Positions 44,518 to 53,602 of a stretch of DNA of 64,000 nt are shown piece after piece. Source of the stretch: Desulfacinum hydrothermale DSM 13146. GTDB lineage: Bacteria; Desulfobacterota; Syntrophobacteria; Syntrophobacterales; DSM-9756. The stretch is from NCBI RefSeq assembly GCF_900176285.1, contig NZ_FWXF01000014.1:28849-92848 (forward strand). The letters are read 5' to 3'. A model generated the notes under the pieces. That model was not told the origin of the DNA, did no database searches, and worked only from the letters and a program-made list of their open reading frames with translations. Both the position numbers and the translations under genes were made by a program. Each line of letters begins with the position of its first letter. The first letter of the stretch is position 1.

Positions 44518-45141
44518 ATGGCGGTCATCACCATCAGCAAGGAATACGCGTCGGAAAGTGAAGAATTCGCCAGGCGCCTGGCGGATCGTTTGGGCTATTC
44601 CATCCTGGACAAGCAGTTGGTGGCGGATGCAGCCCGGGAGTTGCGCATTTCCGAAAGTGAAGCTCAAAGCTTTCATCGGGGAAAGGAATCCCGGCTCCTG
44701 CGCCTCATCGACCGATACACCGCCAGTACCGTACAAAAGGTGGTGGACCGATCCTATGGCCGACTGGACGACAAGAACTACCACGAGGTCACCGTGAAGC
44801 TCGTGCAGAATGTGGGGCAAGAAGGCAACGTTATCATCCTGGGTTGGGGCGCCCAGTGCATTTTGGCGGACCATCCCCAAGCGATCCATCTTAGAATCGT
44901 GAAGCATCTGGAAGACCGAATCCGCTGGCTGAAGGAAAACATGGAGATGGACGATCGGGCCGCCAAGGACCTGATCGAACGTGAAGAAAAGGAATCGGAG
45001 GCTTACATCGAACACTACTTCAACCGCTCCTGGGACGACCCCCACCTCTACCACGCCGTGCTGAACCTGAGTCGCATCGCCATGGAAGATGCCCTGGACT
45101 TGGTGGCCGCCTGGGTGAGTAAGGTCGAAGAGGGCCCTTGA
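44518..45141 (+). CDS. Cytidylate-kinase-like family protein
   Basis: A 207-residue P-loop-kinase-like protein of the cytidylate-kinase-like family (PF13189 type). AVITISKEYASESEEFARRL opens with the ISR/KExGS-like loop, followed by LGYSILDKQLVADAARELRI and the later GNVIILGWGAQCILADHP. These proteins are often linked to anaerobic or stress genes, and their substrate is unknown. GGAAGGAGGAGGTCGGTC precedes the ATG. It diverges from ffh. Confidence 0.82.
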   Translation: MAVITISKEYASESEEFARRLADRLGYSILDKQLVADAARELRISESEAQSFHRGKESRLLRLIDRYTASTVQKVVDRSYGRLDDKNYHEVTVKLVQNVGQEGNVIILGWGAQCILADHPQAIHLRIVKHLEDRIRWLKENMEMDDRAAKDLIEREEKESEAYIEHYFNRSWDDPHLYHAVLNLSRIAMEDALDLVAAWVSKVEEGP

Positions 45142-45317
45142 TCCCTCGTGAGCAATGAGTGACCGATGCGCCGTGACAGGAAATGGGTGAAAGGCGCCTT
45201 GCCCTCTTCATCTCAGTCGGTGGCGGGAGGGTGTCTTTCCGCACCCGAAATCGGATGGGCTTCCCTTTCGCCCCGTTCCTTTCAGTCGGCACTGTCAACG
45301 CCTGGTCTTCGGAAGCC

Positions 45318-46817
45318 ATGAAGCGATCGCTTTTTCTTGCTTTCCTCCTTCTGGGTGCTTGGAGCTTCTTCGGGCTCGCCGCCTCTTTTGCCGAGTCGAC
45401 GGATCAGGTTCGCCCGCCCATTCTGGCCGGGACTTGGTATCCCGGCGATCCCGCAACACTTCAATCCACTGTGGCGCACTACCTCTCCAGTGCCGCCCCC
45501 CAAGGCCTTCCGGAAAAGGCAGCCCTTCGCGCGCTGATCGCGCCCCACGCCGGATACCGTTACAGCGGGGCCACCGCCGCCTACGCCTACCAGCTTCTCA
45601 AGGCCCATCCCGCGGAGACTGTAGTGGTCATGGCCCCCAGTCATCGTGTGCCCTTTCAAGGATTCTCCGTTTACGATCGGGGTTCCTACCAAACCCCCTT
45701 GGGGCGGATCCCTCTCGATCTTGCCATGATCGACGCGTTGAAGGACCGGCTTTCCGACCTGCGCTGCGTCCAAGCGGCGCACCGTGTGGAACACTCCATC
45801 GAGGTTCAGCTGCCCTTTCTCCAGACGGTCGTCCCGGGCTTTCGACTGGTCCCCGTCCTGGTGGGGAAGGTGGACTTTGACGATTGCGTACGAATGGCCC
45901 GAGCTCTGGCTTCCATCCGAAAGGAGCGGTCCTTCGTGGTCATCGCCAGCACCGATCTCTCCCACTACCACTCCGATGCGGACGCCCGGGTCCTGGACCG
46001 GCGCTTGATCGACCGGGTCCGGAACATGGATTCCCAGGGCCTTTGGGAAGACCTCAGCCAAAGCCGCTGTGAGGCGTGCGGGGGAGCGGCTCTCGTCACG
46101 GCCCTCCTATATGCCGGCCGGTTTCCCAAGGCCAGGGCTTCCATACTGCACTACGCCACCTCCGCCGACACCACAGGAGACCGAAGCCGCGTGGTGGGCT
46201 ATCTCGCCGCCGCCCTTTGGACTCCACCTTCCAGCCCCACCTCCGCCGATCCAAGCTCCTCCGCCGCCGAGATGCCCCCCTTGAGTGCGGCCGACAAAGA
46301 GCAACTCAAGGCCATTGCGCGCCGAGCCATTGAGGCCAAGCTCCAGGAAAATGTCCCGCCGCCGATCGAGCTGGCCCAACTCAGCGAGAATCTTCGCCGA
46401 AAGCGCGGGGCCTTCGTCACCCTCAAGATTCAAGGCCGCCTCCGCGGGTGTATCGGCCAGATCGTGGGCCGTTCTCCCCTGGCACAAACGGTAGCCCGCA
46501 TGGCCGTGGCGGCGGCCTTCCAGGATCCCCGCTTTCCACCCTTGACCCGCGAAGAATGGCCTGGGGTCACCGTGGAGATCTCCGCCCTCACGCCTCTTCG
46601 CCGCGTCCATCGAGCCGAAGAGATCCAAGTGGGCCGCCACGGGCTCTACCTTCGCAAAGGCTGGAAAAGCGGACTCCTCCTTCCTCAAGTGGCCACGGAA
46701 TACGGGTGGGACCGGGACACCTTCCTGGAACAGACGTGTCGAAAGGCGGGACTTCCTGCGGACGCCTGGCGGGATCCTGAAACGGAGATATATATCTTTT
46801 CCGCCGAAGTCTTCTGA
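45318..46817 (+). CDS. Exported MEMO-AMMECR1 fusion (AmmeMemoRadiSam proteins B and A)
   Basis: 499 residues. A Sec-type signal peptide (MKRSLFLAFLLLGAWSFFGL, cleavage near ASFA-ES) precedes a MEMO domain (about 33-325) with AGTWYPGD, IAPHAGYRYSGATAAYAY, MAPSHRVPFQG, STDLSHYHSDADARVLD and SRCEACGGAAL. A Pro/Ser-rich linker of about 20 residues leads to an AMMECR1 domain (about 350-499) with RGAFVTLKIQGRLRGCIGQI and LLLPQVATEYGWDRDTFL. The signal peptide places both domains outside the cytoplasm, in contrast to the separate copies at 26318-27746. The radical SAM partner gene follows after 30 bases. Confidence 0.88.
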   Translation: MKRSLFLAFLLLGAWSFFGLAASFAESTDQVRPPILAGTWYPGDPATLQSTVAHYLSSAAPQGLPEKAALRALIAPHAGYRYSGATAAYAYQLLKAHPAETVVVMAPSHRVPFQGFSVYDRGSYQTPLGRIPLDLAMIDALKDRLSDLRCVQAAHRVEHSIEVQLPFLQTVVPGFRLVPVLVGKVDFDDCVRMARALASIRKERSFVVIASTDLSHYHSDADARVLDRRLIDRVRNMDSQGLWEDLSQSRCEACGGAALVTALLYAGRFPKARASILHYATSADTTGDRSRVVGYLAAALWTPPSSPTSADPSSSAAEMPPLSAADKEQLKAIARRAIEAKLQENVPPPIELAQLSENLRRKRGAFVTLKIQGRLRGCIGQIVGRSPLAQTVARMAVAAAFQDPRFPPLTREEWPGVTVEISALTPLRRVHRAEEIQVGRHGLYLRKGWKSGLLLPQVATEYGWDRDTFLEQTCRKAGLPADAWRDPETEIYIFSAEVF

Positions 46818-46847
46818 GCGTCAGCGGGGCGAAAGGAAAACCGAGTC

Positions 46848-48020
46848 ATGGACCGACGCTCTTTTCTCAAAGCAGGCCTCTGCGCCGTATGCGCCGGCAC
46901 CCTGGCACGCCCGCCCGGACCCTCCCGAGCGGCGGAAGCTGCGACGCTCAGGCTGAAGAAGGGAGCCGTCACGCCCCATCCGTCCCCCTACTTCGCCCCC
47001 ATTGGTTCCGGCGCGATTCGCTGCCTTCTTTGCCCCCGCCACTGTGAGGTCGACCCCGGGGAGCGGGGCTACTGCGAAGTGCGTGAAAACCGAAACGGCA
47101 CCTACTACAGCCTGGTGTATGGCAACCCCTGCGCCGTGCACGTGGATCCCATCGAGAAGAAACCCTTTTTCCATGTTCTCCCCACCACCCGCTCCTTTTC
47201 CATTGCCACGGCCGGGTGCAACTTCGATTGCAAGTTCTGCCAGAATTGGGAGATTTCCCAGGCGCGGCCGGAACAGACCCGAAATTTTCTCCTGACGCCG
47301 GACCAGGTGGTTCAGTGGGCTCTTCGCACCGGATGTGCCTCCATCGCATCCACCTACGTGGAGCCCACCATCTTCATGGAGTACATGATCGACATCGCCC
47401 GGAACACCCGGAAGGCGGGTCTACTCAAGGTGATGCACTCCAATGGATTCGTGGAAAAGCCGCCTCTGGAAGACCTGGTGCCCTTCCTGGACGCCGCCTG
47501 CATCGACCTGAAGGGCATTCGGGACGCCTATTATCGGGAGATGACCGAGGGGTGGCTTGAGCCCGTACTGGACACCCTGAAGCACCTGAAGGAAGCCGGC
47601 GTTCATACGGAAATCGTGAATCTAATCATTCCCGGAAAGAACGACTCCCAAGCCGACATTGTCGACCTCTGCCGCTGGGTTCGCAATGAACTGGGATCCC
47701 ACATTCCCATTCATTTCACCCGATTTTATCCCCGTTACAAGCTCCAGGGGCTTCCGCCCACGCCCGTGGCCACTTTGGAACGCGCCCACGCCATTGCCCG
47801 TCGGGAAGGGCTCCACTTTGCCTACATCGGCAATGTGCCGGGCCACCCTGCGGAAAGCACCTATTGCCCGCGGTGCCAGACCCTGGTCATCCGCCGCGTG
47901 GGCTACCGCACCCAACTGGTTCACTTCCGAGACGGTCGTTGTTCCAAGTGCCAAACACCCATTCCAGGAATCTGGAAAAGACCCGGGACCCAGGAGACGG
48001 GGGACGCGGCTGGCGGGTAA
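46848..48020 (+). CDS. amrS: AmmeMemoRadiSam system radical SAM protein with Tat signal
   Basis: 390 residues. The N-terminus MDRRSFLKAGLCAVCAGTLA carries a twin-arginine motif (RRSFLK) and a hydrophobic stretch, as in Tat-exported cofactor proteins. A Cys-rich segment (CLLCPRHCEVDPGERGYC) follows, then the radical SAM triad CNFDCKFC (Cys124, 128, 131) and a TIM-barrel core with STYVEPTIFMEYMIDI. A C-terminal double CxxC zinc-ribbon region (CPRCQTLVIRR, CSKCQTPIP) ends it. This matches the family found beside MEMO and AMMECR1 genes. It probably modifies an envelope protein or cofactor; the reaction is unknown. Confidence 0.88.
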   Translation: MDRRSFLKAGLCAVCAGTLARPPGPSRAAEAATLRLKKGAVTPHPSPYFAPIGSGAIRCLLCPRHCEVDPGERGYCEVRENRNGTYYSLVYGNPCAVHVDPIEKKPFFHVLPTTRSFSIATAGCNFDCKFCQNWEISQARPEQTRNFLLTPDQVVQWALRTGCASIASTYVEPTIFMEYMIDIARNTRKAGLLKVMHSNGFVEKPPLEDLVPFLDAACIDLKGIRDAYYREMTEGWLEPVLDTLKHLKEAGVHTEIVNLIIPGKNDSQADIVDLCRWVRNELGSHIPIHFTRFYPRYKLQGLPPTPVATLERAHAIARREGLHFAYIGNVPGHPAESTYCPRCQTLVIRRVGYRTQLVHFRDGRCSKCQTPIPGIWKRPGTQETGDAAGG

Positions 48021-48131
48021 AGATCGGTCCGCTGTGTTGCCCATCCATGGGCCTTTCCGCAAGCGGTTCGGATGAAGCCATCGGGATGTGGGATTCCCCG
48101 ATCCGGGATGTAGAGGATCACGGGCGGGGGT

Positions 48132-50432
48132 TCAGGGGCCCGGCTGGTGGTGGAGAGGCAGGGAACGCACCAAAGCAGGAAGGCTCAATGCCAGCAGTGC
48201 GGCACAAAAGAGACAAGCTCCCGCCAGTCCCCAGCCGGGAATCAGGATCAGCGTGCCCCCAAAGGCCGAAAGAGCGCCCCCACTCAGATCCCACGCATAG
48301 AGCCGCGGGCCCCGGTCCCGTCCGCCCAACCGGGTTTCACACACCAGGCACGACAGACCGAAATGGGCACCACCCAGCGCACCCAAGGCGGTCGACATCA
48401 AGCCAAACAGAACCAGTCCGGGCGAATCTGCCGCAAGGGACGCTGCGCGCGCCCCCTGATCGAAGATCCAGGCCAGGATAAGGGCCACCGCCAGGAGCAC
48501 TGCCTGGACCGCCCACAGCATCCGCTGGGCATTCCCAGCGCGCCCCCGAGCGCCCACGGCCCGCCCGATCACGGCCCCCATGGAAAGGCCGGCCATGAAG
48601 GCCGTGACCAGGAGCGCCATCGCCGTGTAGAGAGCTCCTTCCACGATCTGGTAGGCAAAAAAGAGGACGAGCTGGAGCAGCATCAGAGACGCTCCCACCG
48701 AAAAAACGGCTGCGGCGAGCCCTTGGGTCGCCGAAGGCCGCGGACCCCCAACGGCCAGGGCGAGCAGAAAAAGTGCCGCCACCGCCGCCCCGGCCCCCAG
48801 CTTCTTTCGAAACCGGGGATCGCCCAGTCGCGCCAGCCAACCCAGGGTGCGTGCATCCTCGTAGCGCGCCGTCCACCACCGCAAGGCATCCAGAAAACCC
48901 ACTGGATTCCAGTCCCTGTTGGGGATCCCCGAGACCTCTTCCAATACCTGATCGAAATAGGCCAGCCTCAAGGGATCCAGTAGATTTTCCAAACGATCAC
49001 GGCGCACGTAGCGAAGCGAAAGGCCCAAGCGCTCGGCCCGGCTCATGAGCCGGTTGGGATCCGAGGAGAGGACTCCGGTCTGTGATGCGGCCACCACATG
49101 CAGGCGGCTCCCCGGATATAGGATCCGATCGGGGAAAACCCGCCCCAGGGTGTTCCAAACGGAGGCGGCCAGCCGTGCCTGGGCCTCCCCAAGCACCTCT
49201 TCTCCGCCCGCAACCTCCAGCGAAAAGAGCCCGCCTGGGCACAAAAGACCTGCAATGTCTGAGTAGAACTCCACCGTCCTGAACCGGTTCAGGGACAGGG
49301 TCAGCGGATCCGCCGTGTTGAGCAAAACCGCGTCGAAGCAGAAGGTCCCACGGCGCACGTAGCGCCGGAGATCCTCGCAGTGAAAGTGCAGCCTCGGTTC
49401 TTCCCGATCCAAGCGGCTCATGGAAAGCAGGACGGGGTCCGGATCCACCACGTCAATCCTTCGGGTGGAAGGATATCGGAGCGCTTCCTGCAAGACTTCC
49501 GGCCCGCAAGCCCCCAGAACCAGAATCTTTTGGGGACCAGGATGCTGGAGAAGCGTCAAGTGGACGGTCCTTTCGGCCCCCTCGGGGTCGGGGACGCTGT
49601 AGGCCCACAGGCCGTCGCTCATGATCGATTGCTGTTCGCCTTCGTCCAACACGGTGATGTTGTGATAGGGGGTGTCCACGGAAAGGAGCACCCCATCTCC
49701 CCAAATCCACGCTCGACTCAGGGATTCAAGCCGTGGCGCCGCCGCCCAACCCAGGACCAAGATCACCCACGCCGCTCCAACCGCCCCCACACCGGCCGCC
49801 TTGCTCCTCCGCCCCACCGTGCCCAGGGCAGCCGCCGCCGGCCCGCCACCGCACAGGATCGCCCCCTTAAGCGCCGTGAACCGCGGAAGCAGCAGAAAAT
49901 AGAAAACCAGTCCCCCCATTCCCGCACCCGCCGCTTCGCCGGCATAGATCCACAGACCGCTTGCTGCCCGCCGTGCCTCCTCGGAAACCGCCAGCCAGGT
50001 GAGGCCGAATAGAAGACCGAAGAGGAGACATGGCACCGCGGTGACCGCCCCTGCCAGCACGACCGTAGTGCCCAGGCCCAGCACATCGCCCCGAGGAATG
50101 GCCAGCAGGGCTCGGGCGCCTCGAATCCAAAGCACCACCGCAGGCACCGTGACGGCGTAGGACGACAGCAAAACGGGGATCCAGGATTTGGAGAAGCGGC
50201 ATCTTTCTTGGCGGGGGACCGGACGGGGCCACAGGCCCGCCAAGGCGCTTCCGGCGGCGGTCCACACAAGCCAGAAGAACAGCACCATGCCCAGGGTCAG
50301 TTCGTTGCCGTGGAAGAGCACGAAGCTCTCGCGAAGCACCAGGATCTGGGCGACCGTGCCCGCCCAGCCGGCTGCTGTGATGGCCAAGACGTAGCGTTTC
50401 ATGGGTCCCTGATCCGTATGGAGTGCCCCCAT
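48132..50432 (-). CDS. Membrane protein with central spermidine-synthase-like domain
   Basis: 766 residues. An N-terminal membrane part (about seven helices, residues 10-265) leads to a soluble spermidine-synthase/methyltransferase-like Rossmann domain (about 275-460) with KILVLGACGPEVLQEALRYP, DVVDPDPVLL and FDAVLLNTADPLTL. A second block of helices (about 520-766) follows. Such MFS/aminopropyltransferase-like chimeras are common in Desulfobacterota; the catalytic function is unproven. The ATG at 50432 has GGGAGGCTGA upstream; an internal ATG at 50402 is an alternative. Confidence 0.78.
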   Translation of the reverse strand: MGALHTDQGPMKRYVLAITAAGWAGTVAQILVLRESFVLFHGNELTLGMVLFFWLVWTAAGSALAGLWPRPVPRQERCRFSKSWIPVLLSSYAVTVPAVVLWIRGARALLAIPRGDVLGLGTTVVLAGAVTAVPCLLFGLLFGLTWLAVSEEARRAASGLWIYAGEAAGAGMGGLVFYFLLLPRFTALKGAILCGGGPAAAALGTVGRRSKAAGVGAVGAAWVILVLGWAAAPRLESLSRAWIWGDGVLLSVDTPYHNITVLDEGEQQSIMSDGLWAYSVPDPEGAERTVHLTLLQHPGPQKILVLGACGPEVLQEALRYPSTRRIDVVDPDPVLLSMSRLDREEPRLHFHCEDLRRYVRRGTFCFDAVLLNTADPLTLSLNRFRTVEFYSDIAGLLCPGGLFSLEVAGGEEVLGEAQARLAASVWNTLGRVFPDRILYPGSRLHVVAASQTGVLSSDPNRLMSRAERLGLSLRYVRRDRLENLLDPLRLAYFDQVLEEVSGIPNRDWNPVGFLDALRWWTARYEDARTLGWLARLGDPRFRKKLGAGAAVAALFLLALAVGGPRPSATQGLAAAVFSVGASLMLLQLVLFFAYQIVEGALYTAMALLVTAFMAGLSMGAVIGRAVGARGRAGNAQRMLWAVQAVLLAVALILAWIFDQGARAASLAADSPGLVLFGLMSTALGALGGAHFGLSCLVCETRLGGRDRGPRLYAWDLSGGALSAFGGTLILIPGWGLAGACLFCAALLALSLPALVRSLPLHHQPGP

Positions 50433-50559
50433 TCAGCCTCCCGGATCCTCCGCCACACCCCCGGCCTTGCGCCACACCGGTGGTTTGTGCCGGAGCTGCA
50501 CACCCCATCGGCTCCGCAAAGGCGAGAGCCGGATCCTTTTGGGAAAACGGCATGACGGT

Positions 50560-51765
50560 TCACGGCACCAGCTGGTACCCCGCTTCTTTCAGGGCCTTTT
50601 CCAGATCTTCCATATGGTGGAAGCCGCGCGTCTCCACTTCCAGTTCCACCCGGGTCACGTTCAGGGGCAAATCGGGCACATTGCGATCGTGGTAGATGTG
50701 GAGCACATTGGCTCCCTGGGCCGCCACCACCGACAGGAGACGCGACAGCGAGCCGGGCACGTCGTCCACCTGAACCGTGAACCGCATGAGCCGTCCACTT
50801 TTGAGCAGCCCCTTGGTGAGCACCCGCCCCAGCAAGGGACTGTCCACGTTTCCTCCGCTGATCACCAGGACCACCTTTTGGCCCTTTTGGCAACACACCG
50901 CCCCGGTCAGTAGCGCTCCCAGCGGCACCGCACCGGCGCCTTCCGCCAGCACCTTCTTTCGCTCCAGTAGAAGGAGCAAGGCTTCGGCGATATGCTCTTC
51001 ATCCACGGTCGCCACCCGGTCCACGGTCTCCCGGATGACCTGAAACGTGCGTTCCCCCAGCCGTTTCACGGCGATGCCGTCGGCGATGGACTGGGAGCCG
51101 CCCACAGCCACCAGCTTTCCTGTTCTCAGAGCCTCACTGGCGGATGGACACACCGCCGCCTCCACCCCTATCACCTGGGTCTGGGGCCGTTGGGCCTTCA
51201 CCGCCGTGGCGACGCCACCGATGAGTCCGCCGCCCCCCACGGGTACCAACACCAGATCCGGGTCCGGCAGCTCCTCCAGGATTTCCAAGCCCAGGGTGCC
51301 CTGTCCCGCCATGATGTCCCCATCGTCGAAGGGATGAATGAAAGCCCGCCCTTCCCGGCTCAACGCCATGGCCTTTTCAAGGCTTTCCCCCAGGCTCGTT
51401 CCATGCAGGATCACCTCGGCTCCATAGTTTCGGGTGGCGATCTGCTTGGTTATGGAAGCCCAGACGGGCATGACGATCACGGCGGGCACGCCGGCCTGGC
51501 GTGCAGCCAGGGCCACCCCCTGGGCGTGGTTTCCGGCCGACGCGGCCACGACCCCGTGAGGACCCAGCCGGTCGCGGTTTTTCAGGATCTTGTAGGTGGC
51601 CCCACGCACCTTGAAAGAACCGGTCTTTTGCAGGTTTTCCAGCTTGAGATACATGTCCGCTCCGAACATTCGGCTCAGTGTGGGCGAAAAGACCAGCGGG
51701 GTGCGGATGATCCGCCCTTTGAGAACGCGGGCGGCATCCTGAATCTGGGAAACGCTCACATGCAC
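50560..51765 (-). CDS. ilvA: Threonine ammonia-lyase (catabolic/TdcB-like with ACT domain)
   Basis: A 401-residue fold-type II PLP enzyme. KTGSFKVRGATYKI carries the Schiff-base lysine, AASAGNHAQGVALAA the substrate loop and VPVGGGGLIGG the phosphate cup. A C-terminal ACT domain (MRFTVQVDDVPGSLSRLLSV) gives allosteric control. It converts threonine to 2-oxobutyrate, feeding isoleucine synthesis or catabolism. The start is a GTG with AAAGGAGA six bases upstream. It begins three bases after the dinB stop in the same transcript. Confidence 0.93.
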   Translation of the reverse strand: MHVSVSQIQDAARVLKGRIIRTPLVFSPTLSRMFGADMYLKLENLQKTGSFKVRGATYKILKNRDRLGPHGVVAASAGNHAQGVALAARQAGVPAVIVMPVWASITKQIATRNYGAEVILHGTSLGESLEKAMALSREGRAFIHPFDDGDIMAGQGTLGLEILEELPDPDLVLVPVGGGGLIGGVATAVKAQRPQTQVIGVEAAVCPSASEALRTGKLVAVGGSQSIADGIAVKRLGERTFQVIRETVDRVATVDEEHIAEALLLLLERKKVLAEGAGAVPLGALLTGAVCCQKGQKVVLVISGGNVDSPLLGRVLTKGLLKSGRLMRFTVQVDDVPGSLSRLLSVVAAQGANVLHIYHDRNVPDLPLNVTRVELEVETRGFHHMEDLEKALKEAGYQLVP

Positions 51766-51767
51766 TT

Positions 51768-52967
51768 TCAGTCTCCTTTGGCGTCGTCCTGTTCCAGATG
51801 AAGTTTCACATCCCACAGTCGACCTCGACGCAGGGCCTGTGCGCCGAATCGATCCCGGATCGTATCCAGGGCCACGTCCAGCCTCTTCGATCGCATCTCC
51901 CTGCGGTCTTCGAAGAGGCATAGCTGGCCCCTCCCTTGGCTCAGCTGGCTCACACTCACGCCCGTCAGCCGAATCTTTCGCCCCCGGGGCACGTTTTGGA
52001 AAAGGGCCACCACGGCCCGAAAGAGGGTTTCCGTGCTGTCGGTGGGCGTGGGAAGGGTCCGGCTTCGCGTGATCTGCTTGAAATCGTCGTACTTCACCTT
52101 AAGGGTCACGGTGCGCCCCTGAAGCCCCTTGCGACGCAGCCGCCGGGCCACCCTCTCCGATTGCAGCAGAAGCCATTTGAAAAGCCTCTCATCCGAGTCC
52201 AGATCCTCCTCGAAGGTGTTTTCTGCTCCAATGGACTTGATGGGCCGATGGGGCTGGACCGGATCCCGATCCCTACCCGATGCCCTCTCGTGGATCCATC
52301 GTCCCGTACGATCTCCGAATCTTGCCGTCCAGAAGTCCACGGGATAGCCTAACACTTGCCCGCATGTGCTCACGCCCAGGGCCTTCAATTTCTCCACGGT
52401 CGTGGGGCCGATCCCCGGAATTTTTGCCACCGGAAAGTCTGCCAAAAAGGATTCCACCTGTTCCGGAGCGATGACGGTCAAGCCGTCCGGCTTGTTCTGG
52501 TCGGAGGCGATCTTGGCCAGCAGTTTGTTGGGTGCTATCCCGACGGAACAGGTCAGGCCCGTCTTGCGGCGGATCTTTTCCTTCAACCGCTGAGCCGCTT
52601 TCCTGGGCGGGCCGTGAAGGGCCTCGGTTCCCGTCAGATCCACGAAGGCCTCATCGATGGAAAGCGGCTCCACCAGAGGAGAGACGGTCCGCAGAAGCTC
52701 CATAATCATCCGGGAAACTTCTTGGTAGCGGCGCATCCGTACGGGTCGCACCAGCAGATCGGGACACTTCTTGAGCGCCTGAAACATGGGCATGGCCGAA
52801 TGAATCCCGTAGCGACGCGCCTCGTAGGAGGCCGCCGACACCACCCCGCGTTTACCTCCGCCCACCACCACCGGGCGCCCGCGAAGCTCCGGAAAGTCTT
52901 GCTGTTCCACCGACGCGTAAAAGGCATCCATGTCCAGATGCATGATGGTGCGGACCTTCCGGTTCAT
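51768..52967 (-). CDS. dinB: DNA polymerase IV
   Basis: A 399-residue Y-family polymerase. IMHLDMDAFYASVEQQDFPE holds the first metal-binding Asp, EPLSIDEAFVDLTGT the catalytic SIDE motif, and IPGIGPTTVEKLKALGV the thumb helix-hairpin-helix. A little-finger domain (VTLKVKYDDFKQITRS) follows, but the C-terminus shows no clear QLVLGL-type clamp motif (QLCLFEDR is a weak equivalent). It performs translesion synthesis. The start overlaps the methyltransferase stop (ATGA). No LexA box was identified. Confidence 0.94.
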   Translation of the reverse strand: MNRKVRTIMHLDMDAFYASVEQQDFPELRGRPVVVGGGKRGVVSAASYEARRYGIHSAMPMFQALKKCPDLLVRPVRMRRYQEVSRMIMELLRTVSPLVEPLSIDEAFVDLTGTEALHGPPRKAAQRLKEKIRRKTGLTCSVGIAPNKLLAKIASDQNKPDGLTVIAPEQVESFLADFPVAKIPGIGPTTVEKLKALGVSTCGQVLGYPVDFWTARFGDRTGRWIHERASGRDRDPVQPHRPIKSIGAENTFEEDLDSDERLFKWLLLQSERVARRLRRKGLQGRTVTLKVKYDDFKQITRSRTLPTPTDSTETLFRAVVALFQNVPRGRKIRLTGVSVSQLSQGRGQLCLFEDRREMRSKRLDVALDTIRDRFGAQALRRGRLWDVKLHLEQDDAKGD

Positions 52968-53602
52968 GGTTCGCCCCTCCGCCTCAGATTCCGCCGCAAG
53001 GCAACAAGCGCCATCCAGGTGAAGCTCCCCGATGGAGGAACACCGAAAAAACTTTCATCCGCTTCAGCCCGGTCCACCACGAAAAACCCCGCATCATGGA
53101 GCTGGCCCTGTAGATGGGCCAGTTGAAGGTCCTGAAAGCCGGAGACCAGCAGCAATCCGTCGGATGCCACGCGCCCCATGATTTCCCCGCCGATCCGCAG
53201 CCACACCGGCCACGGAAGGTTGGCCGCCACCGCAGCAAATGGGCCGCGCACCGCCTCCACAGACCTCACCACCCAGGCAGACCTCCCGCCCAGGCCGTTT
53301 TCCCCGGCATTACGCACGGCGGCACGAATCGACGGTTCATAAATGTCCACCCCCACCACCCAATCCGCCCCGAGATGGGCGGCCGCCAGGGCCAAGATCC
53401 CGGAACCGCACCCCACGTCCAGAAAGGACTTATGGCGAATCAGCACCCGATGACGCGCCAGCAGTTCCAGGCAAAGCCGGCTCGTCCCGTGTCGCGGATG
53501 GAAGCCCTTCTGGGCCCGGATCACGAGCCGTTGCTGTCCTCGTTCCCAGGGAAAAATCGGAGGCACATGGATGCGCAGGGGGGCGTTCACGGGCAGTCGC
53601 AT
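52964..53602 (-). CDS. PrmA-like class I SAM methyltransferase
   Basis: 212 residues. The SAM-binding motif KSFLDVGCGSGILALAAAHLGAD and the NLPWP motif (target-site NPPF type) resemble ribosomal protein L11 methyltransferase PrmA, but the protein is shorter and lacks the long PrmA N-terminal domain. The substrate is uncertain. It overlaps tatD by 16 bases at its start and dinB by four at its end. The ribosome site GGAAGAG is eight bases upstream. Confidence 0.8.
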   Translation of the reverse strand: MRLPVNAPLRIHVPPIFPWERGQQRLVIRAQKGFHPRHGTSRLCLELLARHRVLIRHKSFLDVGCGSGILALAAAHLGADWVVGVDIYEPSIRAAVRNAGENGLGGRSAWVVRSVEAVRGPFAAVAANLPWPVWLRIGGEIMGRVASDGLLLVSGFQDLQLAHLQGQLHDAGFFVVDRAEADESFFGVPPSGSFTWMALVALRRNLRRRGEP

